This document shows positions 1-8,069 of a stretch of DNA of 64,000 bases, in pieces. A program made the position numbers and the translations under genes. Origin of the DNA: JAKEFM01 sp035695825 (GTDB taxonomy: Bacteria; Planctomycetota; UBA1135; JAKEFM01); the NCBI GenBank assembly GCA_035695825.1, contig DASRRH010000010.1, positions 32,837 through 96,836 of the forward strand, written 5' to 3'. The notes beneath the pieces were generated by a model, which was given only the letters and a program-made list of their open reading frames with translations, was not told where the DNA came from and did no database searches. How positions within the stretch are numbered: position 1 is the stretch's first letter; each line of letters starts with the position of its first letter.

Positions 1-996
1 CTCCGCGCGCTCGGGTTCGAGATGCTCCTTGCGAACACCTACCACCTGCACCTGCGACCGGGGGAGGAGACGATCGCCGCGGTCGGGGGACTCCACGCCT
101 TCATGGGATGGGACGGTCCCATTCTCACCGACTCGGGGGGCTATCAGGTCTTCTCCCTCGCGAAGACGTGCCGCGTCGACGAGGAGGGGGTCGAGTTCCG
201 CTCCCACGTGGACGGCGCCCTCGTCGGGCTCACGCCGGAGAAGGCGCTCGCGATCCAGCGCGCGCTCGGCAGCGACGTCGCGATGGTCCTCGACGAGTGC
301 CCTCCCGATCCGGCCGATCGGGCGGCCGTCGCGGCGGCGGTCGAGCGCACGCTCCGCTGGGCGGAGCGGAGCGCCCGCGCGCGCAGCGCCGTCCCCGACT
401 CCGCCCTCTTCGGCATCGTCCAGGGGGGCGTCCACGAGGACCTTCGACGGTCGTGCGCCGAGGCGCTCGCCGGGATCGGTTTCGACGGGTACGCAATCGG
501 CGGAGTGAGCGTCGGGGAGGGGAAGGAGGCGCTCCGCGCGGGGATCGAGGCCTCGGCGCGACACCTCCCGGGGGAGAAGCCGCGCTACCTGATGGGGGTC
601 GGGCTCCCGGAGGACCTCGCCTTCGCGATCGCGGAGGGGATCGACCTCTTCGACTGCGTCGCGCCGACGAGGAACGGCCGGAACGGCCTCGCCTACACGC
701 TCTCGGGGGTGCTCCATCTGCGCAACGCCGAGCACGCGCGCGACGGCGGTCCGATCGAGGAGGGGTGCGACTGCCCGGCCTGCGAGCGCTTCTCGCGCGC
801 CTACGTCCGCCACCTCTTCCAGTGCGGCGAGATGCTGGGGGCCATCCTCGCGACCCTCCACAACCTCCGCTTCTTCGCGCGCTGGATGGAGGGGGCGCGC
901 CGCGCGATCGCCGAGGGTCGGTACGCGCCCTTCGCGCGCGCGTTCCTCGAGGGGTACGAGAAGGGGGCCCCTCCCGAACCGGAGGGCGCGCCCTAG
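1..996 (+). CDS. tgt: tRNA-guanine(34) transglycosylase, 5'-truncated by window edge
   Basis: Exchanges guanine 34 of GUN-anticodon tRNAs for preQ1 in queuosine synthesis; cytoplasmic. The frame is open from base 1, so the N-terminus lies outside the window; the first in-frame ATG (22) is internal because the residues before it (LRALGFE) already match the family. Visible motifs are ANTYHLHLRPG, DSGGYQVFSL (substrate pocket), GIVQGG, and the FDCVAPTRNGRNG stretch that carries the second catalytic aspartate. The zinc site near the C-terminus is CDCPAC followed by C and H in HLFQCGEMLGAILATLHN. The end overlaps the convergent SH3 protein gene by 4 bases. No other queuosine gene is in the window. 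Confidence 0.97.
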   Translation, partial: LRALGFEMLLANTYHLHLRPGEETIAAVGGLHAFMGWDGPILTDSGGYQVFSLAKTCRVDEEGVEFRSHVDGALVGLTPEKALAIQRALGSDVAMVLDECPPDPADRAAVAAAVERTLRWAERSARARSAVPDSALFGIVQGGVHEDLRRSCAEALAGIGFDGYAIGGVSVGEGKEALRAGIEASARHLPGEKPRYLMGVGLPEDLAFAIAEGIDLFDCVAPTRNGRNGLAYTLSGVLHLRNAEHARDGGPIEEGCDCPACERFSRAYVRHLFQCGEMLGAILATLHNLRFFARWMEGARRAIAEGRYAPFARAFLEGYEKGAPPEPEGAP

Positions 997-2168
997 TTCG
1001 AGAGGACTTCGAGCCTCTCGATGACCAGCATCTTCGGGACGCGCCCCTCGTTCTCGAGGATCTTCCCCTTGATCCCGACCTCCTTCCCCTGGAAGGAGCC
1101 GAGGTCGTAGCGTCCCGAGGGGCAGGAGAGGGCGAAGTAGACGATCCCCCCCTTCTCGAGCCGGAACTCGGGGCTCGCGGGGGCCGCGCTCGCGCGCTGG
1201 ATCCATCCGATCGACTCGAAGCGCCTGCGAATGTCGGGAGGCGGGGAGGAGGCCTCCGCGGCGCGGCGCAGGTCGTCGGCCTTCCGGCTGATCTCCTCGG
1301 CCGCCCGCCGCTCGGCCTCGGCCTGCTTCTCGCGCAACAGCCGCGCCGCCTCTTTCTCACGCTCGAGGGCCTCGAGGGCCTCGAGTCGGGAAAGGCGGTC
1401 CTTGACCGCCGCCTTCACGGAATCCTCCCCGGTCCTCTTCGCGACCTCCTCGAAGGCGGCCCGCGCTTCGCCTGCGCCCTCCGGGCTCCACTTCGCCGCG
1501 AGGCCCGTCAGGACGCGGTCCCCCTTCGCGAGGACCTCGGCCGCCTCCTTCTCCTTCTCCCGCGACTCCTGCTCCTTCGCGAGTCGGTCGGCGAGGGGTT
1601 TCCACTCCGCCTCGACCGCCGCCGCGGCCGCCTCGATCCGCGCGCGGTGCCCTTCGGGGGACCCGAGGAGCTTCACGCTCGCGGAGGGAACCCACGCGAG
1701 GAAGTCCGGAGGGGAAAGGACGCGGTTCCAGCGGTCCGCGCGCGCCTCGAGGAGGCGGAGGACGGTCCCCTTCCCGACCTGTCCGATCGGGTAGGGCGCC
1801 CCGGGGCCCGAGGAAGGGGTGGCCCGGAGGTTCACGCCGCTCCCCGTGACCACGATCGTTCCCGACTTCTCCCCCTGCGCCGTGAAGTCGGAGTGGACGA
1901 AGCAGGGGAACCCACCCGGAACCTCCACGCGGTACCAGTCCCGTCCCTGCTGCTCCCGCACGACCACGATCTCGCCCGCCTTGAGCTCGCGGAGGACCTT
2001 TTCGTTTTCCGAGAACAGATTGAAGACCCGGGCTCCGTTCGGGCCCGCTTCCGCGGCCTGGGGGAGGGGGACGGCCGGGGCGGCGGCGGGGTCCTGGGCG
2101 GGGGCGGAGGACGCGGCCGCCGAGGCGAGCAGCGCCGTGAGGGCCGAGAGGGAAGGGCGGGCGAGCAT
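993..2168 (-). CDS. Secreted SH3-domain protein with coiled coil
   Basis: A 391-aa exported protein of unknown function. It begins with a signal peptide ending near SSAPAQ. Two bacterial SH3-like segments follow, at roughly residues 45-90 (ARVFNLFSENEKVLRELKAG) and 95-160 (GSGVNLRATPSSGPG, the typical SH3b opening). A long Glu/Lys/Arg/Ala-rich region at about 165-310 is probably coiled coil, and a small C-terminal beta-rich region ends in MLVIERLEVLSN. The ATG at 2168 has a good Shine-Dalgarno (GGAGGT). SH3b domains usually bind peptidoglycan or protein, so a periplasmic envelope role is inferred. It is convergent with tgt (4-base overlap) and divergent from the aminotransferase gene. Confidence 0.8.
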   Translation of the reverse strand: MLARPSLSALTALLASAAASSAPAQDPAAAPAVPLPQAAEAGPNGARVFNLFSENEKVLRELKAGEIVVVREQQGRDWYRVEVPGGFPCFVHSDFTAQGEKSGTIVVTGSGVNLRATPSSGPGAPYPIGQVGKGTVLRLLEARADRWNRVLSPPDFLAWVPSASVKLLGSPEGHRARIEAAAAAVEAEWKPLADRLAKEQESREKEKEAAEVLAKGDRVLTGLAAKWSPEGAGEARAAFEEVAKRTGEDSVKAAVKDRLSRLEALEALEREKEAARLLREKQAEAERRAAEEISRKADDLRRAAEASSPPPDIRRRFESIGWIQRASAAPASPEFRLEKGGIVYFALSCPSGRYDLGSFQGKEVGIKGKILENEGRVPKMLVIERLEVLSN

Positions 2169-2272
2169 CTTCGACCTCCGAGGGGGTGGACGGACCGCGC
2201 GTCGCTAGACTGGCCGGCGGGAACGGGCGCGGAATATAGCCGGCGCGCGCGCGCGCGCAATCGAGGACGCGA

Positions 2273-3358
2273 ATGCGCTTCGCACCCTTCACGCACATGG
2301 CCTGGGCGAAGTCCCCTGCTCCCGGCATCGAGATCGATCTCTCCCGCAGCGGCTTGCCCCCCTGCTCCGTGGCCGACCTCGCCGCGGAGCCGACCGACCT
2401 CGACCCCGCGGAGGACGATGGCTACGGCCCCTGGCCCCTGCGCGAGGCCCTCGCCGCGCGCTACGGCGTGACGCCCGAGGAGGTCCTCGTCTCCGTCTCC
2501 TGCACGCACGCCCTCTTCCTCGCGGGCGCCTGCCTGATCGAGCCGGGGGACCGCGTCGGCGTCGAGACCCCCGGCTACCAGGCGATCCGCCACCTGCCGA
2601 CGCTGTTCGGCGCCGAGCCGGTCCCCCTCCCCCGCCGGCTCGAGGAGGGGTGGCGCGCCGATCCGGGGCGGGCCGCCGAGGTCTTGCGGTCGGGCGCGCG
2701 GCTCCTCGTCCTCTCCGACCTCCACAATCCGACGGGGGCGGCCCTCCGCCCGGAGGAGGTCGTTGCGCTCGGCGAGGAGGCCGATCGCTTCGGCGCGCGC
2801 CTCCTCGTCGACGAGATCTACAACGAGTTCCTTCCGCGCGGGGGCCGGCCCGTCGCCCACCGGCTCCATCCGAGGGCGCTCACGGTCTCCGGGGCGACGA
2901 AGGCGTTCGGGTTCGGCGGCGTCCGGATCGGCTGGATGATCGCCGAGCCCGAGTTCGTGCGCCGCGCCTACGCCTTCAACGACTACGTGACCGTCCTCGT
3001 CCCCTCCCCGAGCGCGCGCCTGGCGCTTCGGCTGCTCTCGAACCTGCCGCGGATCGAAGGGAAGGTGGCCTCGCGGGTGGCCGCTGGGCGAGAGGTCTTC
3101 GACGCTTGGCTCGCCTCCGAGCCTCGGGTGCGCTGCACCCCGCCCGCGGGGGGGATCGTCGCGTTCCCGCGGCTTCCGGAGGGGACCGGGGAGGCGGCCT
3201 TTGTCGAGGGGCTCGCCTCCCGCGGGAGGGTCCGCGTGACTCCGGGGGAGTTCTTCGGCCTCCCGGGTCACGTGCGCGTCGGCTTCGGCGGGGAGCCGGA
3301 CCGCGTCCGCGAGGGCCTGCGACGCCTCTCGGAGGCGCTCGACGAGGGAGGCCGATAG
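2273..3358 (+). CDS. PLP-dependent aminotransferase, class I/II
   Basis: A 361-aa fold-type I aminotransferase. The family transfers an amino group between an amino acid and a keto acid through pyridoxal phosphate; the substrate cannot be read from the sequence. Landmarks are GYGPWPLREALAARYG near residue 45 (helix after the N-terminal arm), HNPTGA near 155 (PLP-ring Asn), LLVDEIYNEF near 180 (PLP nitrogen Asp and Tyr) and SGATKAFGFGGVRIGW near 205 (Schiff-base Lys and phosphate Arg). The protein is slightly shorter than the usual 380-400 aa. The ATG at 2273 gives a natural N-terminus. Its last 91 bases overlap the convergent larC gene. Confidence 0.9.
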   Translation: MRFAPFTHMAWAKSPAPGIEIDLSRSGLPPCSVADLAAEPTDLDPAEDDGYGPWPLREALAARYGVTPEEVLVSVSCTHALFLAGACLIEPGDRVGVETPGYQAIRHLPTLFGAEPVPLPRRLEEGWRADPGRAAEVLRSGARLLVLSDLHNPTGAALRPEEVVALGEEADRFGARLLVDEIYNEFLPRGGRPVAHRLHPRALTVSGATKAFGFGGVRIGWMIAEPEFVRRAYAFNDYVTVLVPSPSARLALRLLSNLPRIEGKVASRVAAGREVFDAWLASEPRVRCTPPAGGIVAFPRLPEGTGEAAFVEGLASRGRVRVTPGEFFGLPGHVRVGFGGEPDRVREGLRRLSEALDEGGR

Positions 3359-4521
3359 AGGCGGCGCGCCTCCTCCTCGAGCCGTCGCATCGCCTCGAGG
3401 AGCGAGATCTCCCGGGCCGCGGCGAGCCTCCGCGCCTCCTCGTACTCGACCGCGAGCCGCCGGTTCCCCCGGCCGTCGCCAACCTCCTTGAACCGGACGC
3501 GACCGAAGACGGTCTTGAGCTCGAGCGCTCGCCGGGGAAGCGTCGTGCGCGACGCCGTCCACCGCCGAACCCCGAGGGTTCCCGTCTCGCGGAAGAGCGC
3601 GGCCTCGACCTCGCGGCGCCGGCCGAAGGGGACGATCGCGGTCACCACGACTCCTGGGCGGTTCTTCTTCATGAAGACGGGCGTGACGAAGGCGTCCAGG
3701 GCCCCCGCCTCGAGGAGCCGCTCGAGCGCGTGGCCGACGACCTGGCCCGGGACGTCGTCGAGGTTCGTCTCGAGCAGCTCCACGGTCTCCGCCCCCCCGT
3801 CCCCCTCGCTTTCCCCGACGACGACGCGGAGCAGGTTCGGACCGTCCCCGAAGTCGCGCGAGCCCGCCCCGTAGCCGACGGCCTCGATCCGGAGCCGGAC
3901 CTCCTCCGCGAAGGCCGCCCGGAGACCCGTCAGGATCGCGGCTCCGGTGGGGGTCGTCCGCTCCCCCGGGCCTCCGCCGAGGCGCACCTCGGAGCCTCGC
4001 AGCAGCTCGAGCGTTCCCGGCGCCGGGACCGGGATCGTCCCGTGCTCGCTGCTCGTCCGTCCCGTCCCGAGGCGGGGAGGCGAGGCGGCGACGGCGTCGG
4101 CCTGGAGCGACTCGAGCGCGAGGCAGGCCCCGACCACGTCGGCGATCGCGTCCGAAGCCCCGACCTCGTGGAAGTGGACCCGCTCGAGGGTGGTTCCGTG
4201 CACGGCCGCCTCGGCGCCCGCAAGCCGCCGGAAGACGGCGAGGGCCCTCTCCCGGACGCGCCCGGGGAGGGGGGCGGCGGCCACGATCCGCTCGATGTCG
4301 CGCAGGCTCCGGTGCTCCTCGCGCGGGGGCCTCTGGACCTCGAATCGGGTGGCCCGGAAGCCTCCGAAGACCGCGCGCCGGGCGCGGACCCGGACTCCGC
4401 GGAGCCCGAGCGACTCGATCCCCTCCCGGACGGCGGAAAACTTCGCGCCCGCGTCGAGGAGGGCGCCAACGATCATGTCTCCGGCCGCTCCCGCCCAGCA
4501 GTCGAAATAAGCTGTCCGCAT
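3268..4521 (-). CDS. larC: Nickel-pincer cofactor biosynthesis protein LarC
   Basis: A 417-aa LarC-type protein. In characterised systems LarC is a CTP-dependent cyclometallase that inserts nickel into the pyridinium-3,5-bisthiocarboxylate mononucleotide made by LarB and LarE. Family signatures are the N-terminal AYFDCWAGAAGDM, RVHFHEVGASDAIAD near residue 115, TTPTGAAIL near 190 and ETNLDDVPGQ near 250. In some bacteria larC is split into larC1/larC2 by a programmed frameshift; here it is one continuous frame. The last ~40 residues are Arg/Ser-rich and overlap the end of the aminotransferase gene, so the tail is probably not functional. No larB, larE or larA lies in the window. Confidence 0.9.
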   Translation of the reverse strand: MRTAYFDCWAGAAGDMIVGALLDAGAKFSAVREGIESLGLRGVRVRARRAVFGGFRATRFEVQRPPREEHRSLRDIERIVAAAPLPGRVRERALAVFRRLAGAEAAVHGTTLERVHFHEVGASDAIADVVGACLALESLQADAVAASPPRLGTGRTSSEHGTIPVPAPGTLELLRGSEVRLGGGPGERTTPTGAAILTGLRAAFAEEVRLRIEAVGYGAGSRDFGDGPNLLRVVVGESEGDGGAETVELLETNLDDVPGQVVGHALERLLEAGALDAFVTPVFMKKNRPGVVVTAIVPFGRRREVEAALFRETGTLGVRRWTASRTTLPRRALELKTVFGRVRFKEVGDGRGNRRLAVEYEEARRLAAAREISLLEAMRRLEEEARRLYRPPSSSASERRRRPSRTRSGSPPKPTRT

Positions 4522-4609
4522 CCGGGGTCCCAGGGGCGACGGTCATTCTGCCGGAATCGGTCCGGGGAACGACGGGGGTTTCCACGGCACGGCTCCGGCC
4601 TAGAGATAG

Positions 4610-6262
4610 ATGTCGAAGATGAACGCGGGACGAACCTTGCTCCTTTCGTGGATCGCCGCTCTGCTCGCGGCGGGCTCTTCCCCGGTGGAGGGGCAGGAGC
4701 CGGGCGCGATCCCCCCGGTCTCACCGGGCTCGGGTCCCACCGAGCAGGAGGGGCCCGACCTCACTTGGGAGAGTTGGTGGGCCCGGGAGAAGGGGCCGCT
4801 GCTCGACCTGCGGGCGCGCTTGTTCCCCGCCCCTCCCGCCGGGGCCGACCTCCCCGCGGGGTACGTCCCCCTCCCCCCTTCCGAGCGACGCGCGCGCGTC
4901 CGCCAGGCGCTCCTCGAGGCGCTGAAGGATCGCGTCCCGACGGTGCGCAGGGCCGCGGCGATCGGGCTCGGGAAAACACGGGACCCGGAGGCGCTCCCCT
5001 CCCTCCTCCAGACCGCGAAGGGAGACCCCGACCGAGCCGTACGCCACGGCTCGCTCCTCGGACTGGGCCTCCTCGCGGCGCCGGGCGCCGTTCCCCCCCT
5101 TCGCGAGTCCCTCGAGAACTTGAGGGGCGAGACCACGGCGCGCCTCTACTCGGCCGCCGCCCTCGGGTTCAGCGGGGGCGGGACGGCCTCCCTCCGGACC
5201 GTCTTCGGCGACGGCGGCGCTCGGCCGGCGGCGAGGGAGGTGAGGATCGTGGCCGCCTACGCGCTCGGGGCGTCGGGGGATCCCTCGGTCGTCCCGTTCC
5301 TCGTGCGCGCCCTCGCTCGACACGAGGAAGGGGATGCGATCGTCCAGGCGGCCCTGGTCGCCGCGCTCGGCCGGCTCGGGGACGCCTCCGCGCTCCCCCT
5401 GGTCGAGGCGAGCCTCGCCGCGGAGGATCCCCCGGTGCGGGCCGCGGCGTGCTCCGCCCTCGCTTCCCTCGTCCCCGCGGGAGACCCACGAGCCATTTCC
5501 CGCCTGACGAAGCTCGCGGGCGAAGACCCGGATCGCTACGCGCGGGCGCAGGCGCTCCTCTCCCTCGGGGCGATCGGAGGGGAGGAGGCGAGGTCCGCCC
5601 TTCGCCGCGCGCTCTCCGGGGAGGAGGGGCTCGACACGAATTTCCTCTCCCCCTACGCGGGCTTCGCGCTCTCGCTCGCGGGAACCGCCCAGGACGAGCC
5701 CGCCCTTCTCGGGGCCTTCCGGCGCGAGCGCGAGGTGCGCGTCCGGAGCGGCCTCTCCCTGGCGCTCGGGCTCCTCGGGGGTCCCGCCGCAGCCGCGGCC
5801 CTCCTTCCCGAAGTCGAACGCCTCGGGAATCCCGAGGTCTTCAAGGCCGCTTCGATCGCCCTCGGCCTCTTGCGGGCCGGCCCCGCCGCCCGGCCGCTCG
5901 ACGCGGTCCTCGCCCGGGAACGGCGGCCGGACGTCCTGCGCGCGGCGGCCGTCGGCCGCGGGCTCCTCGGGGACGCCGGAGTGCTGGACGCCCTCGGGGA
6001 GCGGTTGCACCGGGAGAACTCCGCGGCGATGGTCGGGGCGATCGCCGCCGCCCTCGGCGACCTCGGGGATGCTCGCTCGCTCGACGCGCTCCTCGAGGCG
6101 TTGCGGCGGCCGGGCCTTCCCGACTCCGCCCGTGTCGAGGTGGTCGTCGCCCTCGGCAAACTCGCCGACCCCTCCCCCCACCCCTCGATCAGCCGACTCT
6201 CCCGCGGCACGCTCGCCGCCGTCACGTCTCCGACGCTCGAAGAGATCCTCCGGACGGAGTGA
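4610..6262 (+). CDS. Secreted HEAT-repeat protein
   Basis: A 550-aa protein with an N-terminal signal peptide (MNAGRTLLLSWIAALLAAGS) followed by many HEAT-type helical repeats from about residue 95 to the C-terminus. Repeats are recognisable by recurring V/A-R-x-A-A-A-x-A-L-G and D-A-x-A-L-P-x-L units about 30 residues apart. Such alpha-solenoids are binding scaffolds; no catalytic motif is visible. The ATG at 4610 is the longest form, but the in-frame ATG at 4619 gives an equally good signal peptide. It is divergent from larC. Its 3' end overlaps the convergent comF gene by 41 bases. The specific partner is unknown. Confidence 0.75.
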   Translation: MSKMNAGRTLLLSWIAALLAAGSSPVEGQEPGAIPPVSPGSGPTEQEGPDLTWESWWAREKGPLLDLRARLFPAPPAGADLPAGYVPLPPSERRARVRQALLEALKDRVPTVRRAAAIGLGKTRDPEALPSLLQTAKGDPDRAVRHGSLLGLGLLAAPGAVPPLRESLENLRGETTARLYSAAALGFSGGGTASLRTVFGDGGARPAAREVRIVAAYALGASGDPSVVPFLVRALARHEEGDAIVQAALVAALGRLGDASALPLVEASLAAEDPPVRAAACSALASLVPAGDPRAISRLTKLAGEDPDRYARAQALLSLGAIGGEEARSALRRALSGEEGLDTNFLSPYAGFALSLAGTAQDEPALLGAFRREREVRVRSGLSLALGLLGGPAAAAALLPEVERLGNPEVFKAASIALGLLRAGPAARPLDAVLARERRPDVLRAAAVGRGLLGDAGVLDALGERLHRENSAAMVGAIAAALGDLGDARSLDALLEALRRPGLPDSARVEVVVALGKLADPSPHPSISRLSRGTLAAVTSPTLEEILRTE

Positions 6263-7055
6263 GGTCCGATCCGGGCACGCCGCCCCGGGCGGCGGCGAGG
6301 GCGTAGACGCGGCGCGCGCCCGCGCGGCGAAGGACCCGCGCGCACGCGGAGAGGGTGGCGCCGGAGGTCATCACGTCGTCGACGAGGAGGACCGCGGCGC
6401 CTCGGAGCCGGGGAAGGCGGCGGCGCAGGCCGCGGGGGCGAAGCGCGAAGGCCCCCTCGACGTTCCGGGCGCGCGAGAGGGTCGTCGGGGACCCCTGCGG
6501 AGGCGTGTCGCGCGTCCGCAGGAGGAGGTCGCGGAAGGGGAGCCCGAGCTGCGTGGCGAGGTCCCGCGCGATCGCCTCGGACTGGTTGAACCCGCGCTCG
6601 CGCCGCTTGCGCGCGTGGAGAGGAACCGCCGCGACGAGCGTCGCCTCGCGGTCCCAGGCCTCCGCGCGGGCGACGCGAGCCATCGCGTCGACGAGGGGGT
6701 AGGCCGCGTGGGAGCGGCCTCCGAACTTGAGGGCGCGGACGAGCTCTCCGGCCGCCCCGGCGTAGAGGGCCGCCGCCCGGGCCCGGACGAACGCGGGGCG
6801 GACCGACCGGCAGTCGGGGCAGCGGGGGGGACGAGGGGCCTGCGGAGCCGCCGGCAGCAGGGCGCCGCAACGGCCGCAGAGGACCCCCTCGAGTCCCTTC
6901 CACCGCGCGACGTGCTCCCGACAGAGCCAGGGACCCTCGTCCGGATCGAGGAGCCGCGCGCAGAGGGTACATGCGGGAGGGTAGAGGAGGTCGAGCGCCG
7001 CCCGCGCGAGCGCGGACGCGAGGGGGGAGAGGAGCGAGACGACCCGGGCCCACAG
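6222..7055 (-). CDS. comF: ComF family phosphoribosyltransferase-like protein
   Basis: A ComF/GntX-type protein, linked in naturally competent bacteria to DNA uptake. The C-terminal half has the PRTase pattern: KRRERGFNQSEAIA and the PRPP loop VLLVDDVMTSGATLSAC. The first in-frame ATG (6683) would remove the N-terminal zinc ribbon, which is clearly present upstream in the same frame (CTLC, LCGRCGA, RCPDC and the linker ALKFGGRSHAAYPL). There is no ATG, GTG or TTG between the in-frame stop at 7083-7085 and the zinc ribbon. CTG at 7055 is the best candidate start, giving 277 aa; otherwise a sequence error hides the start. The C-terminus overlaps the HEAT-protein gene. Confidence 0.82.
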   Translation of the reverse strand: MWARVVSLLSPLASALARAALDLLYPPACTLCARLLDPDEGPWLCREHVARWKGLEGVLCGRCGALLPAAPQAPRPPRCPDCRSVRPAFVRARAAALYAGAAGELVRALKFGGRSHAAYPLVDAMARVARAEAWDREATLVAAVPLHARKRRERGFNQSEAIARDLATQLGLPFRDLLLRTRDTPPQGSPTTLSRARNVEGAFALRPRGLRRRLPRLRGAAVLLVDDVMTSGATLSACARVLRRAGARRVYALAAARGGVPGSDLTPSGGSLRASET

Positions 7056-7094
7056 GAGGAAAGACGCGCGCGGACGGAAGGGTTACAGCGCCGG

Positions 7095-7670
7095 TCAGAA
7101 CCCGACGGCCGTCGGTCGGACGGGCGTCGGGATGGGGCGCGCGCCCCGGACCGCACGGGCCGAATCCTCGGGCACGCCGAGCGTGCGGCGGACCTTCGCG
7201 ACGTACTCCTCCACCGTGTCCGCCTCGGAGCGGGGGATGCCGAAGACCTCCCCGATCTCCATCGTGAGGTCCAGCTGCCGCTCGAAGGGCCAGTCTCGCC
7301 TCTGCTGGAAGAAATCGCGGAGGTGGCGCTTGAAGGTCGACAGCGCCAGGCGGGAGGAGCCGACGGCGGCGGCCGCCGCGAGGAGGCCGACGAGGCCGAG
7401 GAGCGCCCCGAGCCACGCGGTCGGCGGGGAGGTCGGAGCGGCGAAGCCCGCGAAGTTCAGGCCGAACCCGGCGAAGAGGAAGCCGAAGCCGAAGAGCGAG
7501 TGGATCTTCCTCCGCTCCGTGTCCTGGCAGCCCGCCAGGGTCGTCGGCTTGTCGTCGAACGCGTCCTCGATCGCGCGCCGCGGCCGCGAGAGGAGGGCCG
7601 CGTTCGCGAGGAACGCGAGGCCGATCCCCTGCGTTGCAGAGCCCGTGAGGAGGAGGTCGACGTTGAACAC
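7095..7670 (-). CDS. Small integral membrane protein, hypothetical
   Basis: A 191-aa membrane protein of no recognised family. The frame stays open to 7940, but that extension would be antisense to gatC and reads as low-complexity coding. The GTG at 7670 gives a sensible start (MFNVDLLLTGSATQGIGLAF). Predicted features are a short soluble stretch containing AIEDAFDDKPTTLAGCQDTE, two membrane helices near residues 50-75 (HSLFGFGFLFAGFGLNFAGF) and 80-105 (WLGALLGLVGLLAAAAAV), and a charged C-terminal domain with KRHLRDFFQQRRDWPFERQ. It is just upstream of comF on the same strand and divergent from gatC. Function unknown. Confidence 0.6.
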   Translation of the reverse strand: MFNVDLLLTGSATQGIGLAFLANAALLSRPRRAIEDAFDDKPTTLAGCQDTERRKIHSLFGFGFLFAGFGLNFAGFAAPTSPPTAWLGALLGLVGLLAAAAAVGSSRLALSTFKRHLRDFFQQRRDWPFERQLDLTMEIGEVFGIPRSEADTVEEYVAKVRRTLGVPEDSARAVRGARPIPTPVRPTAVGF

Positions 7671-7772
7671 CCCGATGCGCGCGCCGTTCGAGGCCCGGAG
7701 GAGCGCAAATGGTAAGGGCCCGGGCGAGGACCGCAAGGCGGAAGTCGATCCCCCCCCCTGCCCGCACCTAGA

Positions 7773-8069
7773 ATGCCCCGGATGGATCCGAGGGAAGCGA
7801 TCGCCGGCGTCGCCCGCCTCGCCCGGCTCGACCTCGAGCCCGCCGAAGGCGAGCGCATCGCCGCCCAGCTCGGCGACATCCTCCGCCACTTCGAGTCGAT
7901 CCGTGCCCTCCCGACCGAGGGGGTCGCCCCGATCGTGCACGCGACCCCCGGCGCGGATGTGTTCCGGCCGGACGAGCCCCTCCCCTCCCTCCCGCGCGAG
8001 GAGGTCCTCGGGAACGCGCCGGAGGCGGAGGGGGGATTCTTCGCCGTCCCGAAGGTGGTCGAGGCGTGA
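7773..8069 (+). CDS. gatC: Asp/Glu-tRNA amidotransferase subunit C
   Basis: A 98-aa GatC, the small subunit that wraps between GatA and GatB in the enzyme converting Glu-tRNA(Gln) or Asp-tRNA(Asn) to the amide form. Family features are VARLARLDLEPAEGERIAAQ near the N-terminus, HFESIRALPTEGVAP in the middle and the conserved C-terminal GGFFAVPKVVEA. It is the first gene of gatC-gatA-gatB. The start may be 7773 (MPRMDPRE) or the ATG at 7782 (MDPREA). Its stop overlaps the gatA start in a GTGA, implying coupled translation. Confidence 0.96.
   Translation: MPRMDPREAIAGVARLARLDLEPAEGERIAAQLGDILRHFESIRALPTEGVAPIVHATPGADVFRPDEPLPSLPREEVLGNAPEAEGGFFAVPKVVEA

Noticed and set aside
2240..2262. Alternating CG tract upstream of the aminotransferase
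   Set aside because: Could form Z-DNA or simply reflect composition; no evidence for a regulatory role.
108..2471. Very long open frames opposite or out of phase with real genes (also 2650-6306, 1832-4585, 7132-9558)
   Set aside because: High GC removes stop codons; the translations are Arg/Gly/Pro-rich low complexity and overlap clear genes such as tgt, larC and the HEAT protein.
7671..7940. N-terminal extension of the small membrane protein next to comF
   Set aside because: It is antisense to gatC and reads as gatC shadow; the GTG at 7670 gives a natural N-terminus.
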